Shown one piece after another: positions 35,731-44,064 of a DNA stretch of 64,000 bases. Made by a program: the position numbers and the translations under genes. The stretch covers positions 1,860,001 to 1,924,000 of the forward strand of contig NZ_LT629693.1 of NCBI RefSeq assembly GCF_900099825.1. The letters run 5' to 3'. Source of the DNA: Bradyrhizobium ottawaense (lineage in GTDB: Bacteria; Pseudomonadota; Alphaproteobacteria; Rhizobiales; Xanthobacteraceae). Under the pieces are notes generated by a model. It was not told where the DNA came from, did not search any database, and worked only from the letters and a program-made list of their open reading frames with translations. Within the stretch, counting starts at the first letter, position 1. Each line of letters starts with the position of its first letter.

Positions 35731-36689
35731 ATGCGAATTTTAATGGCGGCAGTAATATCCGGCGTCATGATCCTGGGCGCCGCCAGCGCGCATGCAGCCG
35801 ACGGCAACATGACCATCGCGGTGTTCACCAAGAACTTGACCAACCCGGCCTACGAAGCCTTCCGCATCGCCGCCGACCAGATCGCGCGCACCACCGGCGC
35901 GAAGGTCGTGCACTACGTACCGAAGCAGCCTGACAATGTCGCCGAGCAGAAAGCGATGGTGGATCAGGTGATCAAGGACCGGCCGGATGCCGTCATCTTC
36001 ATTCCGGTCGACGACCTCGCCATGATCGATTCCGTGAAGAAGCTCAACGACGCCAAAATCCCGGTGGTGCTGGTTTCCAATCCGCTCCCCGGCAGCTTCG
36101 TCACCTATGTCGGCGCCGACGATTTCGAGATCGGCTATCGCGAGGCGCGCTATCTGTTCGACAACATGGGCGGCAAGGGCAAGATCGTCGTCATCGAGGG
36201 CACGCCGGCGGCACCGACCAACCGCGAGCGCGTCCGCGGCTACCAGCGCGCCTTCGCCGAATCTCCCGGCATCGAAGTGCTCGGCTCCGGCGTCGGCAAC
36301 TACCAGCAGCCCGACGCCAGGCGCGTGATGGAGAAATTGCTGGCCGAACATCCGCAGATCGATGCCGTACTCTCAGCCAATGACAGCATGGCGCTGGGCG
36401 TGCTGGAAGCCCTGAAGGCCGCCAACCGCACCGCGATCGTGATCGGCATCAACGGTATCCTTCCGGCCGTGAAACAGATCGAGACCGGCGCAATCCTCGC
36501 CACCGTCGATTCAACATGTTCAAGATCGGCTGCACCGCGACGCGGGCGGCGGTGCGTTACCTCAAGCGCGAGCCGCTGCCGGACAAGGTGCTGCTGCCGG
36601 CCGAGGTCATCGACAAGACCAACTTCAAGGCGTGGCTGGTGCCGGTCGATCAGCGCGCCTGCCCGGAATGGAGCGAGGTCGCGCGCTGA
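35731..36689 (+). pseudogene. Sugar-type ABC transporter substrate-binding protein, frameshifted
   Basis: A type-1 periplasmic binding protein of the ribose/xylose family. The signal peptide MRILMAAVISGVMILGAASA is followed by NMTIAVFTKNLTNPAYEAFR, VIFIPVDDLAM and AVLSANDSMALGVLEAL. Homology ends at TVDS, about base 36510. Inserting one T there (GATTCA to GATTTCA) restores FNMFKIGCTATRAAVRYLK and a normal C-terminus ending WSEVAR with a stop at 36687-36689. As written, the broken frame instead runs on and joins the Bug receptor in frame. GGAGG precedes the ATG at 35731. A sequencing error is possible. Confidence 0.82.
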
Positions 36690-36780
36690 AGATTCGCCGG
36701 CTCCAGTCGGGCTTCTATTGCGTACAGAGGTCCGATATCCTGCCTCTGAACAAGAAAAAGACTGGGAGGGGGACCAACTG

Positions 36781-37749
36781 ATGAGCGCCTCAGGGATATG
36801 CCGTGCACTCCTTGTCGTCTGTCTGGCACTGGCAACGTCGCCGATGGCGCGCGCGGAGGAATATCCGACGCGCACGATCAAGATGATCGTGCCGACCGGC
36901 GCCGGCGGCATCACCGATATTCTGGCGCGGCTGGTCGGAAAGCATATCAGCGAGCAGCTTGGTCAGCCCGTCATCATCGACAACCGCACGGGCGCCGGCG
37001 GCACCATCGGAACCCGGGCCGTCGCCCAGGCCGAGCCCGACGGCTACACCTTGCTGATGGTGTTTCCGAGCCATGCGGCCAATCCGGCGCTCTATGCCAA
37101 GTTGCCCTACGACAGCGAGAAGGACTTTGCGCCGATTTCGATGGTGACGAGGGTCAGCGAAATCCTGCTGGTGCCGAACACATCGCCGGCGAAGTCGGTC
37201 AGGGAATTGGTCGAACTGGCGCGCAAGGAGCCGCTCAACTACGCTTCCGTCGGCGTCGGCAGCCTGGCGCATCTCGCCACCGAGCTTTTTCTCAGCAAGG
37301 CCGGCGTGAAGATGACGCATATCCCCTACCGCAGCGTACCCCAGGCGCAGCAGGCGGTGATGTCGGGTGAAGTCGCTGTATTCTTCGACACGCCGATCAC
37401 GGCGCTGCCGCAGGCGCGGGCCGGAACGGTGCGGGCACTCGGCGTCAGCACCGCCAAACGTCTCGCCGCCGCGCCTGACATTCCGACGATCGCGGAGGCC
37501 GGCGTAGACGGCTACGAGGTCACAGGCTGGAACGGCGTGCTGGCGCCGGCCAACACGCCGCGGCCGATCATCGACAAGCTCAACAAGACCATCGTCGAAG
37601 CGCTGAAGACGCCCGAGATCGAAAAACTCCTGATGGAGCAAGGCATCGAGCCGGCCGGCAACAGCCCGGAGGAATTCGCGGCGCTGATGCACGCCGATAT
37701 CGAGAAATGGATTCGCGTAACGCGCGAAGCCGGCATTCAGCCGCAATAG
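36781..37749 (+). CDS. Tripartite tricarboxylate transporter receptor (Bug/TctC family)
   Basis: A 322-residue periplasmic binding protein of the Bug family, which carries carboxylates and related small acids. The signal peptide (MSASGICRALLVVCLALATS, cleavage near ARA) precedes YPTRTIKMIVPTGAGGITDILAR and the conserved VIIDNRTGAGGTIGT and ALGVSTAKRLAAAPDIPTI. GGGAGGGGG lies upstream of the ATG at 36781. No TctA/TctB membrane genes are nearby, which is common for orphan Bug receptors. It is in the same frame as the broken sugar-binding gene upstream. Confidence 0.93.
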   Translation: MSASGICRALLVVCLALATSPMARAEEYPTRTIKMIVPTGAGGITDILARLVGKHISEQLGQPVIIDNRTGAGGTIGTRAVAQAEPDGYTLLMVFPSHAANPALYAKLPYDSEKDFAPISMVTRVSEILLVPNTSPAKSVRELVELARKEPLNYASVGVGSLAHLATELFLSKAGVKMTHIPYRSVPQAQQAVMSGEVAVFFDTPITALPQARAGTVRALGVSTAKRLAAAPDIPTIAEAGVDGYEVTGWNGVLAPANTPRPIIDKLNKTIVEALKTPEIEKLLMEQGIEPAGNSPEEFAALMHADIEKWIRVTREAGIQPQ

Positions 37750-37860
37750 CGCTATTCGGAATAGAGATTGGTTCGCGGCGCCACGCGGTAGGAATCCATA
37801 TGAGCCGCCGGGTGGCGGATAGCAATGAACGCGCCGGTGCGAAAGCAGGCTCTGCCGGCG

Positions 37861-38850
37861 CTAATGTTCGTCCGGCCGGGTGCGCGCGATGATCTCGGCG
37901 GCGCCCTTTTCCAGCAGGTCGAGGCCGACCGCGCGGCCGAGCTCGCGGGGGCGGCCTGCCGCACCACGACGCGACGTCTCGATGAATTTGTCGCCGGTCT
38001 CGTCCAGCACCGAAGCGGTCAGAATCATCTCGTCGCCATCAAGCGTGGCGTGGCCGGCAATCGGCGAGTTGCAATGGCCGTTCAATACCCACAGCACCTC
38101 GCGCTCGGCCTCGGCGCAGAGCCGCGACGGCATATTGTCGATCTTCGCCAGGTACCCGCGCGTGACCCAGTCCTGCTCGACGCATTCGACCGCGACGATG
38201 CCCTGGCCGACCGCCGGCAGCATTTCAGCGACCGAGAAATCATGCGCGATGCGCGATGTCATCCAGATGCGCTCGAGCCCGGATCGCGCCATCACAAGCG
38301 CATCCGCCGGCCCGACATCGCCGCCGCCGGGCAGCCGCTGCATGTCGCCGCGATCGAGTTTTGCGACGCGGGTATCCGCTGCGCCGCGGTAATGGATGAC
38401 GGTGGCTTCCGGAAACAGCCGGCGCAGATAGGCCGCGCGCCGCACCGCGTTGGTGCCGATCTTGAAGCCCTTGCCGTGCTGAGCCCTGAACGTTTCCAGC
38501 GAGAGGCCGGGCCGCAGCACCAGCGAATCGTTGGCGGCATCGCGCGGCAGCGTCGCAGCGATGATCAGGCCGGGCGTCTCCTCGTTGCCGGGCACGTCCT
38601 TGAGCGAATGCATCGCCGCCTGCAATTCGCCGGCCCGCATGGCCTCGCGAATTTCAGCGACGAACGCACCGCCCTTGCCGCCATGTCGGAGCAGTTTGCT
38701 GGTCTGGTCCTGGTCGCCGCGGGTTTCGAATCGGACAATCTCGACGGCGAGCGCGGGATTGGCAGCGCGCAGCAGCCTGGCGACCTCGTCCGTCTGCGCC
38801 AATGCCATCACGCTCTTGCGCGTGCCGATCCGTAAACCTTGTTCTGACAC
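37861..38850 (-). CDS. hemC: Hydroxymethylbilane synthase (HemC family, divergent)
   Basis: A 329-residue porphobilinogen deaminase-family protein; HemC joins four porphobilinogens into hydroxymethylbilane in heme synthesis. Core residues are kept: catalytic Asp85 in HSLKDVP, arginines in GTNAVRRAAYLRRLFP, LPAVGQG, and the dipyrromethane-bearing Cys260 in NGHCNSPIAGHA. The N-terminal motif reads GTRKSVMALAQT where usual HemC has GTRxSxLALWQ, and RGAADTR replaces RGNVGTR. It may be the only HemC of this strain or a paralog. It starts at a GTG with GGAGA upstream and lies downstream of tRNA-Pro on the same strand. Confidence 0.85.
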   Translation of the reverse strand: MSEQGLRIGTRKSVMALAQTDEVARLLRAANPALAVEIVRFETRGDQDQTSKLLRHGGKGGAFVAEIREAMRAGELQAAMHSLKDVPGNEETPGLIIAATLPRDAANDSLVLRPGLSLETFRAQHGKGFKIGTNAVRRAAYLRRLFPEATVIHYRGAADTRVAKLDRGDMQRLPGGGDVGPADALVMARSGLERIWMTSRIAHDFSVAEMLPAVGQGIVAVECVEQDWVTRGYLAKIDNMPSRLCAEAEREVLWVLNGHCNSPIAGHATLDGDEMILTASVLDETGDKFIETSRRGAAGRPRELGRAVGLDLLEKGAAEIIARTRPDEH

Positions 38851-38895
38851 CCGGTCTCCGTTCGAATGCGATCAGGCTGCGGGAAATGGCGAAAA

Positions 38896-38911
38896 GCTGA
38901 GGGTTTTCAGC
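38896..38911 (-). terminator. Weak hairpin after tRNA-Pro
   Basis: On the minus strand GCTGA-AAACCC-TCAGC is followed by TTTT, about 60 nt after the tRNA and before hemC. The 5-bp stem is short, so termination may be partial. Confidence 0.3.
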
Positions 38912-38969
38912 GTCGAGATGATAGTTGACTCGCGTATCACCGGCGATCAGAACCAGATCTGACGGTGAA

Positions 38970-39046
38970 TGGTCGGAGTGGCAGGATTCGAACCTGCGAC
39001 CCCTGCGTCCCGAACGCAGTGCTCTACCGGGCTGAGCCACACTCCG
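38970..39046 (-). tRNA. tRNA-Pro (anticodon CGG)
   Basis: The minus strand folds as a 77-nt cloverleaf. The acceptor stem is CGGAGTG/CACTCCG, the D stem GCTC/GAGC, the anticodon stem CTGCG/CGCAG with loop TTCGGGA (anticodon CGG, reading CCG proline codons), and the T arm GCAGG-TTCGAAT-CCTGC. The discriminator is A and the 3' CCA is encoded. Confidence 0.97.
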
Positions 39047-39115
39047 ACTAAGAACGCGGCTTATAGCCTTGGGTTTCGGCCACCGCAAGGCGCCGATTTG
39101 AGGAAATAAATCACA

Positions 39116-40108
39116 GTGAATGTCGGCCTGAAGACCCCCATTTTGCCCGCCGGCGAGCCTGCCGCGGCGGCAGCGGCGCATTCTCTCGGGGAAGGCGGAC
39201 TGGTCGCGTTCCCGACCGAGACCGTTTACGGCCTCGGCGCCGATGCCACCAATCCGGCCGCGATCGCCCGCCTCTACCAGGCCAAGGGCCGGCCGGCCTT
39301 CAACCCGTTGATTGCCCATGTCGGGGATATCAGCGCCGCCCGGCAGATTGCCCGCTTTGACGACGCCGCGATGGCGCTGGCCGAAGCGTTCTGGCCGGGT
39401 CCACTGACGCTGGTATTGCCCAAGACAGAGGGCTGCGCGGTCGCGGAGCTTGCGACCGCGGGCCTCGACACCGTCGCGATCCGGATACCGGCCCACCCCG
39501 TCGCCCGCGATATCCTGCGCCTGTTCGGCCGTCCGGTGGCCGCACCGTCGGCCAACCTGTCGGGTCACGTCTCGCCGACCACGGCCGCCCATGTCGAAAG
39601 CGACCTTTCGGGGCGGATCGACCTGATCGTCGACGGCGGCGCGGTCGCGGTCGGCGTCGAATCGACCATTGTCGGCTGCTTCGACCAGCCGATGCTGCTG
39701 CGGCCCGGCGGCCTAGCGCGCACCGAGATCGAACGCGTGCTCGGCAGGGCGCTGCTGCAACCGCCTGTCGACGCCGACAGCGACAGCGGGCAACCCCTGG
39801 CGCCGGGCATGCTGGCCTCCCATTACGCACCCCGCGCCCGCGTCCGGCTTCATGCTGATAGGATCGAGCCCGGCGAGGCATTGCTCGCGTTCGGCCTCGG
39901 AGCAATTTCGGGAATTGACGCCGCTTCGGCAGTGATGAATCTGTCTGCACGCGGCGATCTCGCCGAGGCCGCCGCCAATCTGTTCGGTTTTCTTCGCGCG
40001 CTCGATGCCAAAGGCGTGCGCACCATCGCGGTCATGCCGATCCCGGACGAAGGACTGGGTGAAGCCATCAACGACCGGCTGCGCCGTGCCGCGGTCGGAA
40101 GGGAATAA
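39116..40108 (+). CDS. L-threonylcarbamoyladenylate synthase (Sua5/YwlC/YrdC)
   Basis: A 330-residue Sua5-type enzyme that makes threonylcarbamoyl-AMP from threonine, bicarbonate and ATP for the t6A modification at position 37 of tRNAs reading ANN codons. The YrdC domain (residues ~15-200) has VAFPTETVYGLGADA, KGRPAFNPL and AAPSANLSG. The linker LAPGMLASHYAPR leads to the C-terminal Sua5 domain. It starts at GTG 39116, with AGGA about 13 bases upstream. It is divergent from the tRNA-Pro gene. Confidence 0.94.
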   Translation: MNVGLKTPILPAGEPAAAAAAHSLGEGGLVAFPTETVYGLGADATNPAAIARLYQAKGRPAFNPLIAHVGDISAARQIARFDDAAMALAEAFWPGPLTLVLPKTEGCAVAELATAGLDTVAIRIPAHPVARDILRLFGRPVAAPSANLSGHVSPTTAAHVESDLSGRIDLIVDGGAVAVGVESTIVGCFDQPMLLRPGGLARTEIERVLGRALLQPPVDADSDSGQPLAPGMLASHYAPRARVRLHADRIEPGEALLAFGLGAISGIDAASAVMNLSARGDLAEAAANLFGFLRALDAKGVRTIAVMPIPDEGLGEAINDRLRRAAVGRE

Positions 40109-40126
40109 CGCCGCCGCAAGGCGGCA

Positions 40127-41569
40127 ATGAAAGAAACGACGATGAACATCGCCCAAGCCGCCGTGCCGCCGCTGTCGCCCGAACTGATCGCGAAATTTCG
40201 CATGATCGTCGGCGACAAATATGCGGTGACCGACGCCGCCGATATCGCGCCCTATGTCACCGAGGAGCGCGATTTGTTTCACGGCCGCTCGGCGCTGGTG
40301 TTGCGGCCGGCAACGACCGCCGAAGTATCCGCGATCTGCAAGCTCGCGACCGAACACAAAATCGCGCTGGTGCCGCAGGGCGGCAATACCGGGCTGGTCG
40401 GCGGACAGACCCCGCATAATGGCGAGGTCGTGGTCTCGATGCGCCGGCTGGACAAGATCCGCGAGATCGATCCGGCGTCGAACACCATGACCTGCGAAGC
40501 CGGCGTCGTGCTGCAGATCGCGCAGAACGCGGCGCGCGACGTCGACCGGCTGTTTCCGTTGTCGCTCGGCGCCGAAGGGAGTTGCACCATCGGCGGCAAT
40601 CTCTCCACCAATGCCGGCGGCACCGCCGCATTGGCCTATGGCGTGGCGCGCGAGATGGCGCTCGGGCTCGAAGTGGTGCTGGCCGACGGCCGGATCCTCA
40701 ACGGCCTGTCGAAGCTGAAGAAGGACAATACCGGCTACGATCTGCGCAATCTCTTCATCGGCGCCGAAGGCACGCTCGGTTTCATTACGGCCGCGACGCT
40801 GAAGCTGTTTCCGAAGCCGCGCGCCGTGGAGACCGCCTATGTCGGGCTCAAATCGCCGGCTCAGGCGCTGAAGCTGCTGTCGATCTCGCAGAACGAGGCG
40901 GCGGGCAGCCTCACCAGTTTCGAATTGCTGGCCGATATCGCGGTCGATTTCAGCATCCGTCACGGCATCGACATCCGCGATCCCCTGACCGGCAAGCATC
41001 GCTGGTACGTGCTGATGGAACTGTCGTCCTCGCGCGACGACGCCCGCGCCGCGCTGGAAGCGATCCTCGCCAAAGGCATGGAAGAAGGCATCGTCGACGA
41101 CGCCGTGATCGCGGCGAATCTGACCCAGCGCGCGGGCTTCTGGAAGCTGCGCGACGAGATGTCGGCGGCGCAGAAGCCGGAAGGCGGCTCGATCAAGCAC
41201 GACATTTCCGTGCCGGTCGCAGCGGTTCCTGATTTCATCGCGGAAGCCAACGCCGCCGTCGTCAAGCTGATCCCGGGCTCGCGGCCGGTGCCGTTCGGTC
41301 ACCTCGGCGACGGCAATATCCATTACAACGTCTCCCAGCCGGTCGGCGGCAACTCCGCCGATTTTCTGGCGCGCTGGCACGAGGTCAACGCGGTCGTGTT
41401 CGCGATCGTGCTGCGAATGGGCGGATCGATTTCGGCCGAGCACGGCATCGGCGTGCTCAAGCGCGACGAACTGCCCGACGTCAAGGACAAGGTCGCGATC
41501 GAACTGATGCGCGGCATCAAGGCAATGCTCGATCCGCACGGCATCATGAATCCGGGCAAGGTGTTGTGA
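40127..41569 (+). CDS. FAD-binding oxidoreductase (D-2-hydroxyacid dehydrogenase, GlcD/D2HGDH-like)
   Basis: A 480-residue flavoprotein of the vanillyl-alcohol-oxidase type, the family of glycolate oxidase GlcD, D-lactate and D-2-hydroxyglutarate dehydrogenases. The FAD-binding domain (~residues 50-230) has LVPQGGNTGLVGGQ, SLGAEGSCTIGGNLSTNAGG and GAEGTLGFITAATL. The C-terminal cap ends with GHLGDGNIHYNV, SAEHGIGVLKRDEL and a PHGIMNPGKVL close. The single long subunit with no GlcE/GlcF neighbours fits the D2HGDH/DLD type. Its stop overlaps the GTG start of the GNAT gene by 4 bp. Confidence 0.92.
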   Translation: MKETTMNIAQAAVPPLSPELIAKFRMIVGDKYAVTDAADIAPYVTEERDLFHGRSALVLRPATTAEVSAICKLATEHKIALVPQGGNTGLVGGQTPHNGEVVVSMRRLDKIREIDPASNTMTCEAGVVLQIAQNAARDVDRLFPLSLGAEGSCTIGGNLSTNAGGTAALAYGVAREMALGLEVVLADGRILNGLSKLKKDNTGYDLRNLFIGAEGTLGFITAATLKLFPKPRAVETAYVGLKSPAQALKLLSISQNEAAGSLTSFELLADIAVDFSIRHGIDIRDPLTGKHRWYVLMELSSSRDDARAALEAILAKGMEEGIVDDAVIAANLTQRAGFWKLRDEMSAAQKPEGGSIKHDISVPVAAVPDFIAEANAAVVKLIPGSRPVPFGHLGDGNIHYNVSQPVGGNSADFLARWHEVNAVVFAIVLRMGGSISAEHGIGVLKRDELPDVKDKVAIELMRGIKAMLDPHGIMNPGKVL

Positions 41570-42015
41570 GCAGCCCGGACAGCACGCTGAGCATCGCGCC
41601 GATTGAAGACCGGGATGTCGCCGGGGTCATCGCGCTCTGGCAGCGCTGTGGATCGACCCGCCCGTGGAACGATCCCGCCGCCGATATTGCGCTCGCACGG
41701 CGCGGCGACAATTCCACGGTGCTGATCGGCAGGGGTGACGGCGTGCTCGCGGCATCGGTCATGGTCGGCCATGACGGGCATCGCGGCTGGGTCTATTACG
41801 TCACGGTCGATCCCGATCGCCGCTACCTGAATTTTGGCCGCGCGATCATGAGCGCCGCGGAAGCCTGGCTGCGTGAGCGCGGTATCCTCAAGCTGCAGCT
41901 GATGGTCCGCAAGGACAATGCGCAGGTTCACGCGTTCTACCGGTCGATCGGTTACTACAATCAGGAGACGGTGACCTTCGCCAAATGGCTCGACGGCCGC
42001 GAGCCGACGCCGTGA
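41566..42015 (+). CDS. GNAT family acetyltransferase
   Basis: A 149-residue GNAT protein resembling YpeA. The acetyl-CoA-binding segment is YVTVDPDRRYLNFGRAIMSAAEAWL (about residues 78-102), followed by LMVRKDNAQVHAFYRSIGY. The GTG start overlaps the preceding stop, so it is co-translated with the flavoprotein. The target is unknown. It converges on the TetR gene. Confidence 0.9.
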   Translation: MSSPDSTLSIAPIEDRDVAGVIALWQRCGSTRPWNDPAADIALARRGDNSTVLIGRGDGVLAASVMVGHDGHRGWVYYVTVDPDRRYLNFGRAIMSAAEAWLRERGILKLQLMVRKDNAQVHAFYRSIGYYNQETVTFAKWLDGREPTP

Positions 42016-42016
42016 A

Positions 42017-42577
42017 CTAGACCGCCTTCGCCGCAATGCGCGCCGCGGCGAGTATCTCGCGCCTGATCTTTTGATCCTTCACGGCTCTTGCCATCGCCGC
42101 CGCGCCCGACAGCACGGCCAGGAACGACCAGGCCCGCTCGCTGGCATGCGCGCCACGAAATCCTGCGACCAGCACTTCGACGAGGCGTATCAGTTCCTCC
42201 TCATAGACCAGGCGTGTCGCATCGTCAGCGCGCGCCACATCCGGCGAGAAGCTCGGCAAGCCGCACGCTTCGTCGAGGCCGACGTCCATCCGGTCGCCGA
42301 GATAGAAATCGACGAACGGATCGCGCCAGCCGCGGCCGTGTTGTTCCTGAAACGCAGCGACGCCGTTGCGCAGCGTCGCGATCCCGTCCGAGACCACCAG
42401 CCGGAAGGCCTCGGCCTTGGAATCGAAATGCGCGTAGAACGCGCCGGAGGTGAGGCCCGCGCCTTTCGCCAGCGCATCGACGCCGGTCCCGCCAAATCCG
42501 CCGGCGCGGAAGCCGCGCCCGGCCGCCTCGACCAGACGCGCCCGCGCATCGCCCTCGTTTGCCTTCGACCGCGCCAT
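42017..42577 (-). CDS. TetR/AcrR family transcriptional regulator
   Basis: A 186-residue TetR-type repressor. The N-terminal helix-turn-helix (residues ~10-55) has FRAGGFGGTGVDALAKGAGLTSGAFYAHFDSKAEAF, and the helical C-terminal ligand domain has the AVLSGAAAMARAV segment. It is divergent from the tautomerase-family gene. Three identical 14-bp palindromes in the gap are its probable operators, giving autoregulation and control of the neighbour. Confidence 0.93.
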   Translation of the reverse strand: MARSKANEGDARARLVEAAGRGFRAGGFGGTGVDALAKGAGLTSGAFYAHFDSKAEAFRLVVSDGIATLRNGVAAFQEQHGRGWRDPFVDFYLGDRMDVGLDEACGLPSFSPDVARADDATRLVYEEELIRLVEVLVAGFRGAHASERAWSFLAVLSGAAAMARAVKDQKIRREILAAARIAAKAV

Positions 42578-42599
42578 CTGCGCCTCTCACGTCAAGTTG

Positions 42600-42665
42600 A
42601 TAACGATCGTTATATTAGGGTTGGTCAAATAACGATCGTTATGTTTATTGGATAACGATCGTTAT
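42600..42665. promoter_or_regulatory. Three identical TetR-type operators
   Basis: The perfect palindrome ATAACGATCGTTAT occurs at 42600-42613, 42629-42642 and 42652-42665, in the gap between the divergent tetR and tautomerase genes. The start-to-start distances are 29 and 23 bp. The flanking DNA is AT-rich and likely contains both promoters. Confidence 0.88.
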
Positions 42666-42731
42666 CTAGTGATGGCGACGTCCGCAGGCAACCGCGGGGC
42701 GCATCCGGTTGTGTCGTTCAAGGAGATAAAA

Positions 42732-43157
42732 ATGCCGATCCAGATCATCGTTCCCGAGGGTGTCCTGACCGCGGAGGCGGAAGCCGAAGCCTTTCGCAAG
42801 CTCACCGACCTGCTGCTTCGCCTGCACGGCCTCACCGGCAACAAGTTCATGACGCCGAACGTGATCGGCGAAGTCACCGTGGTGCCCAAGGGCCGTACTT
42901 TCTCCGGTGGCAAACGGACCGACATCGCCGTGTTCGAACTCAAAGTGCCCTCCTTCGTGCTGCCGACGCAGGAACTGAAGGATGCCTGGATCGCGGAAGG
43001 CACCGCCATCATCGAGGAGGCCGCCAAGGGCCGCATCAAGCGCGAGCATATTTTCTCCAGCGTGAGCTACGCCGTGGAAGGCGCCTGGGGCATCGGCGGC
43101 ATCGCCTACAGCAACGCCGATCTCGGATCTGCCGTCGCGGCGCAGGCCGCCGCGTAG
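42732..43157 (+). CDS. Tautomerase family protein
   Basis: A 141-residue protein that starts MPIQIIVPEG. Removal of Met would leave the N-terminal proline used as the catalytic base in 4-oxalocrotonate tautomerase-like enzymes. The length is about twice the 4-OT monomer, which suggests a double-unit or MIF-like member. AAGGAG lies just before the ATG at 42732; the longer upstream frame covers the operators and is not the start. It is probably repressed by the divergent TetR protein and induced by its ligand. Confidence 0.85.
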   Translation: MPIQIIVPEGVLTAEAEAEAFRKLTDLLLRLHGLTGNKFMTPNVIGEVTVVPKGRTFSGGKRTDIAVFELKVPSFVLPTQELKDAWIAEGTAIIEEAAKGRIKREHIFSSVSYAVEGAWGIGGIAYSNADLGSAVAAQAAA

Positions 43158-43177
43158 CGGAACCGGAGGCGGCACTC

Positions 43178-43219
43178 GAGGGTGGGCACGGTGCTGACGC
43201 GCCTTTGCCCACCCTGCGG
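43178..43219. repeat. Half copy of the GTGGGC palindromic repeat (copy C)
   Basis: A single unit reads GAGGGTGGGCACGGTG... and ends ...TTTGCCCACCCTGC. It lies between the convergent tautomerase and SRAP genes. Only one of the two halves seen in copies A, B, D and E is present. Confidence 0.75.
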
Positions 43220-43237
43220 CGTTTGATGTCTGCGACC

Positions 43238-44002
43238 TCAAAACAACGATCCCTGTCCTTCGTCTTCCGGTGCTGGCGTGACCCTGCGCGGCGCGGCTTT
43301 CCTTACAGGCTTCGGCTCTTCGGCCGCCCTCTCCTCGTCGGTGATCGGCAGCACCAGTTGTTCGTCGTCATGGGCGACGCGATTGACGCGCGTCGAAACC
43401 TCGTGCCAGGCGAAGTCGCCGACCAAAGGTCCTCTCAACAGCGTCATGACGTCTTCGGCGTCATGGGTCCGGCCATCGAGCCAGCGCTCGAAATCATCGG
43501 GCGCGATGGTCACGGGCACCCGATGATGCAGGGCCGCGAGATCGGAGCTCGCCGGCGCGGTGACGATCGCGACACTGTCGAACTCCTCGCCGTTCGGCCC
43601 CATCCAGGTTTCCGCCAGTGCTGCAAAGCCGACCGGCTGGCCGTCGCGGCGATGGATGAAGAACGGACGCTTGCGGCCATCCTTGTCCTGCCATTCGTAA
43701 TAGCCGTCCGCCGGAACCAGCACGCGCCGCCGCTTCATCGCGTTCTTGAAGGCGGGCTTCTCCAGCACCGTCTCGGCGCGCGCGTTGATCAGCAACGTGA
43801 ACTTCCTGGCGTCCTTGACCCAGGCCGGCACCAGGCCCCAGCGCATCAAGCGGAAATGCCGGCCGCCATTTTCGAGCATGACCACCGGGATCGGCTGGGT
43901 TGGCGCAATATTGTGCCGCGGCGGAAAATTAGGCTGCTCGATGTAGCCAAAAATCTGCCTAAGTGCCGCTGGCGGCGAGGTAATTACAAAGCGTCCGCAC
44001 AT
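43238..44002 (-). CDS. SOS response-associated peptidase family (SRAP/YedK/HMCES)
   Basis: A 254-residue SRAP protein, which covalently traps abasic sites in single-stranded DNA. The start is set by function: MCGRF gives Cys2, which becomes the N-terminal nucleophile after Met removal. The frame extends 8 codons further but would bury it. Other family features are NIAPTQPIPVV, the RWGLVPAWVKD segment, NARAETVLEKPAFKNA, the YEWQ motif (DGYYEWQDKDG) and ALHHRVPVTIAPDDF. The C-terminus has a basic tail. Confidence 0.93.
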   Translation of the reverse strand: MCGRFVITSPPAALRQIFGYIEQPNFPPRHNIAPTQPIPVVMLENGGRHFRLMRWGLVPAWVKDARKFTLLINARAETVLEKPAFKNAMKRRRVLVPADGYYEWQDKDGRKRPFFIHRRDGQPVGFAALAETWMGPNGEEFDSVAIVTAPASSDLAALHHRVPVTIAPDDFERWLDGRTHDAEDVMTLLRGPLVGDFAWHEVSTRVNRVAHDDEQLVLPITDEERAAEEPKPVRKAAPRRVTPAPEDEGQGSLF

Positions 44003-44064
44003 TTTCCAGGCCAAATAGGCGATCATTTAACGTCTGTTAATCCCAAACCTTAACACTGGCGCGG

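Noticed and set aside
37750..37860. A short minus-strand frame after hemC ending in MDSYRVAPRTNLYSE
   Set aside because: Only 15 codons from its ATG; the rest of the open frame is a shadow of the hemC 3' end.
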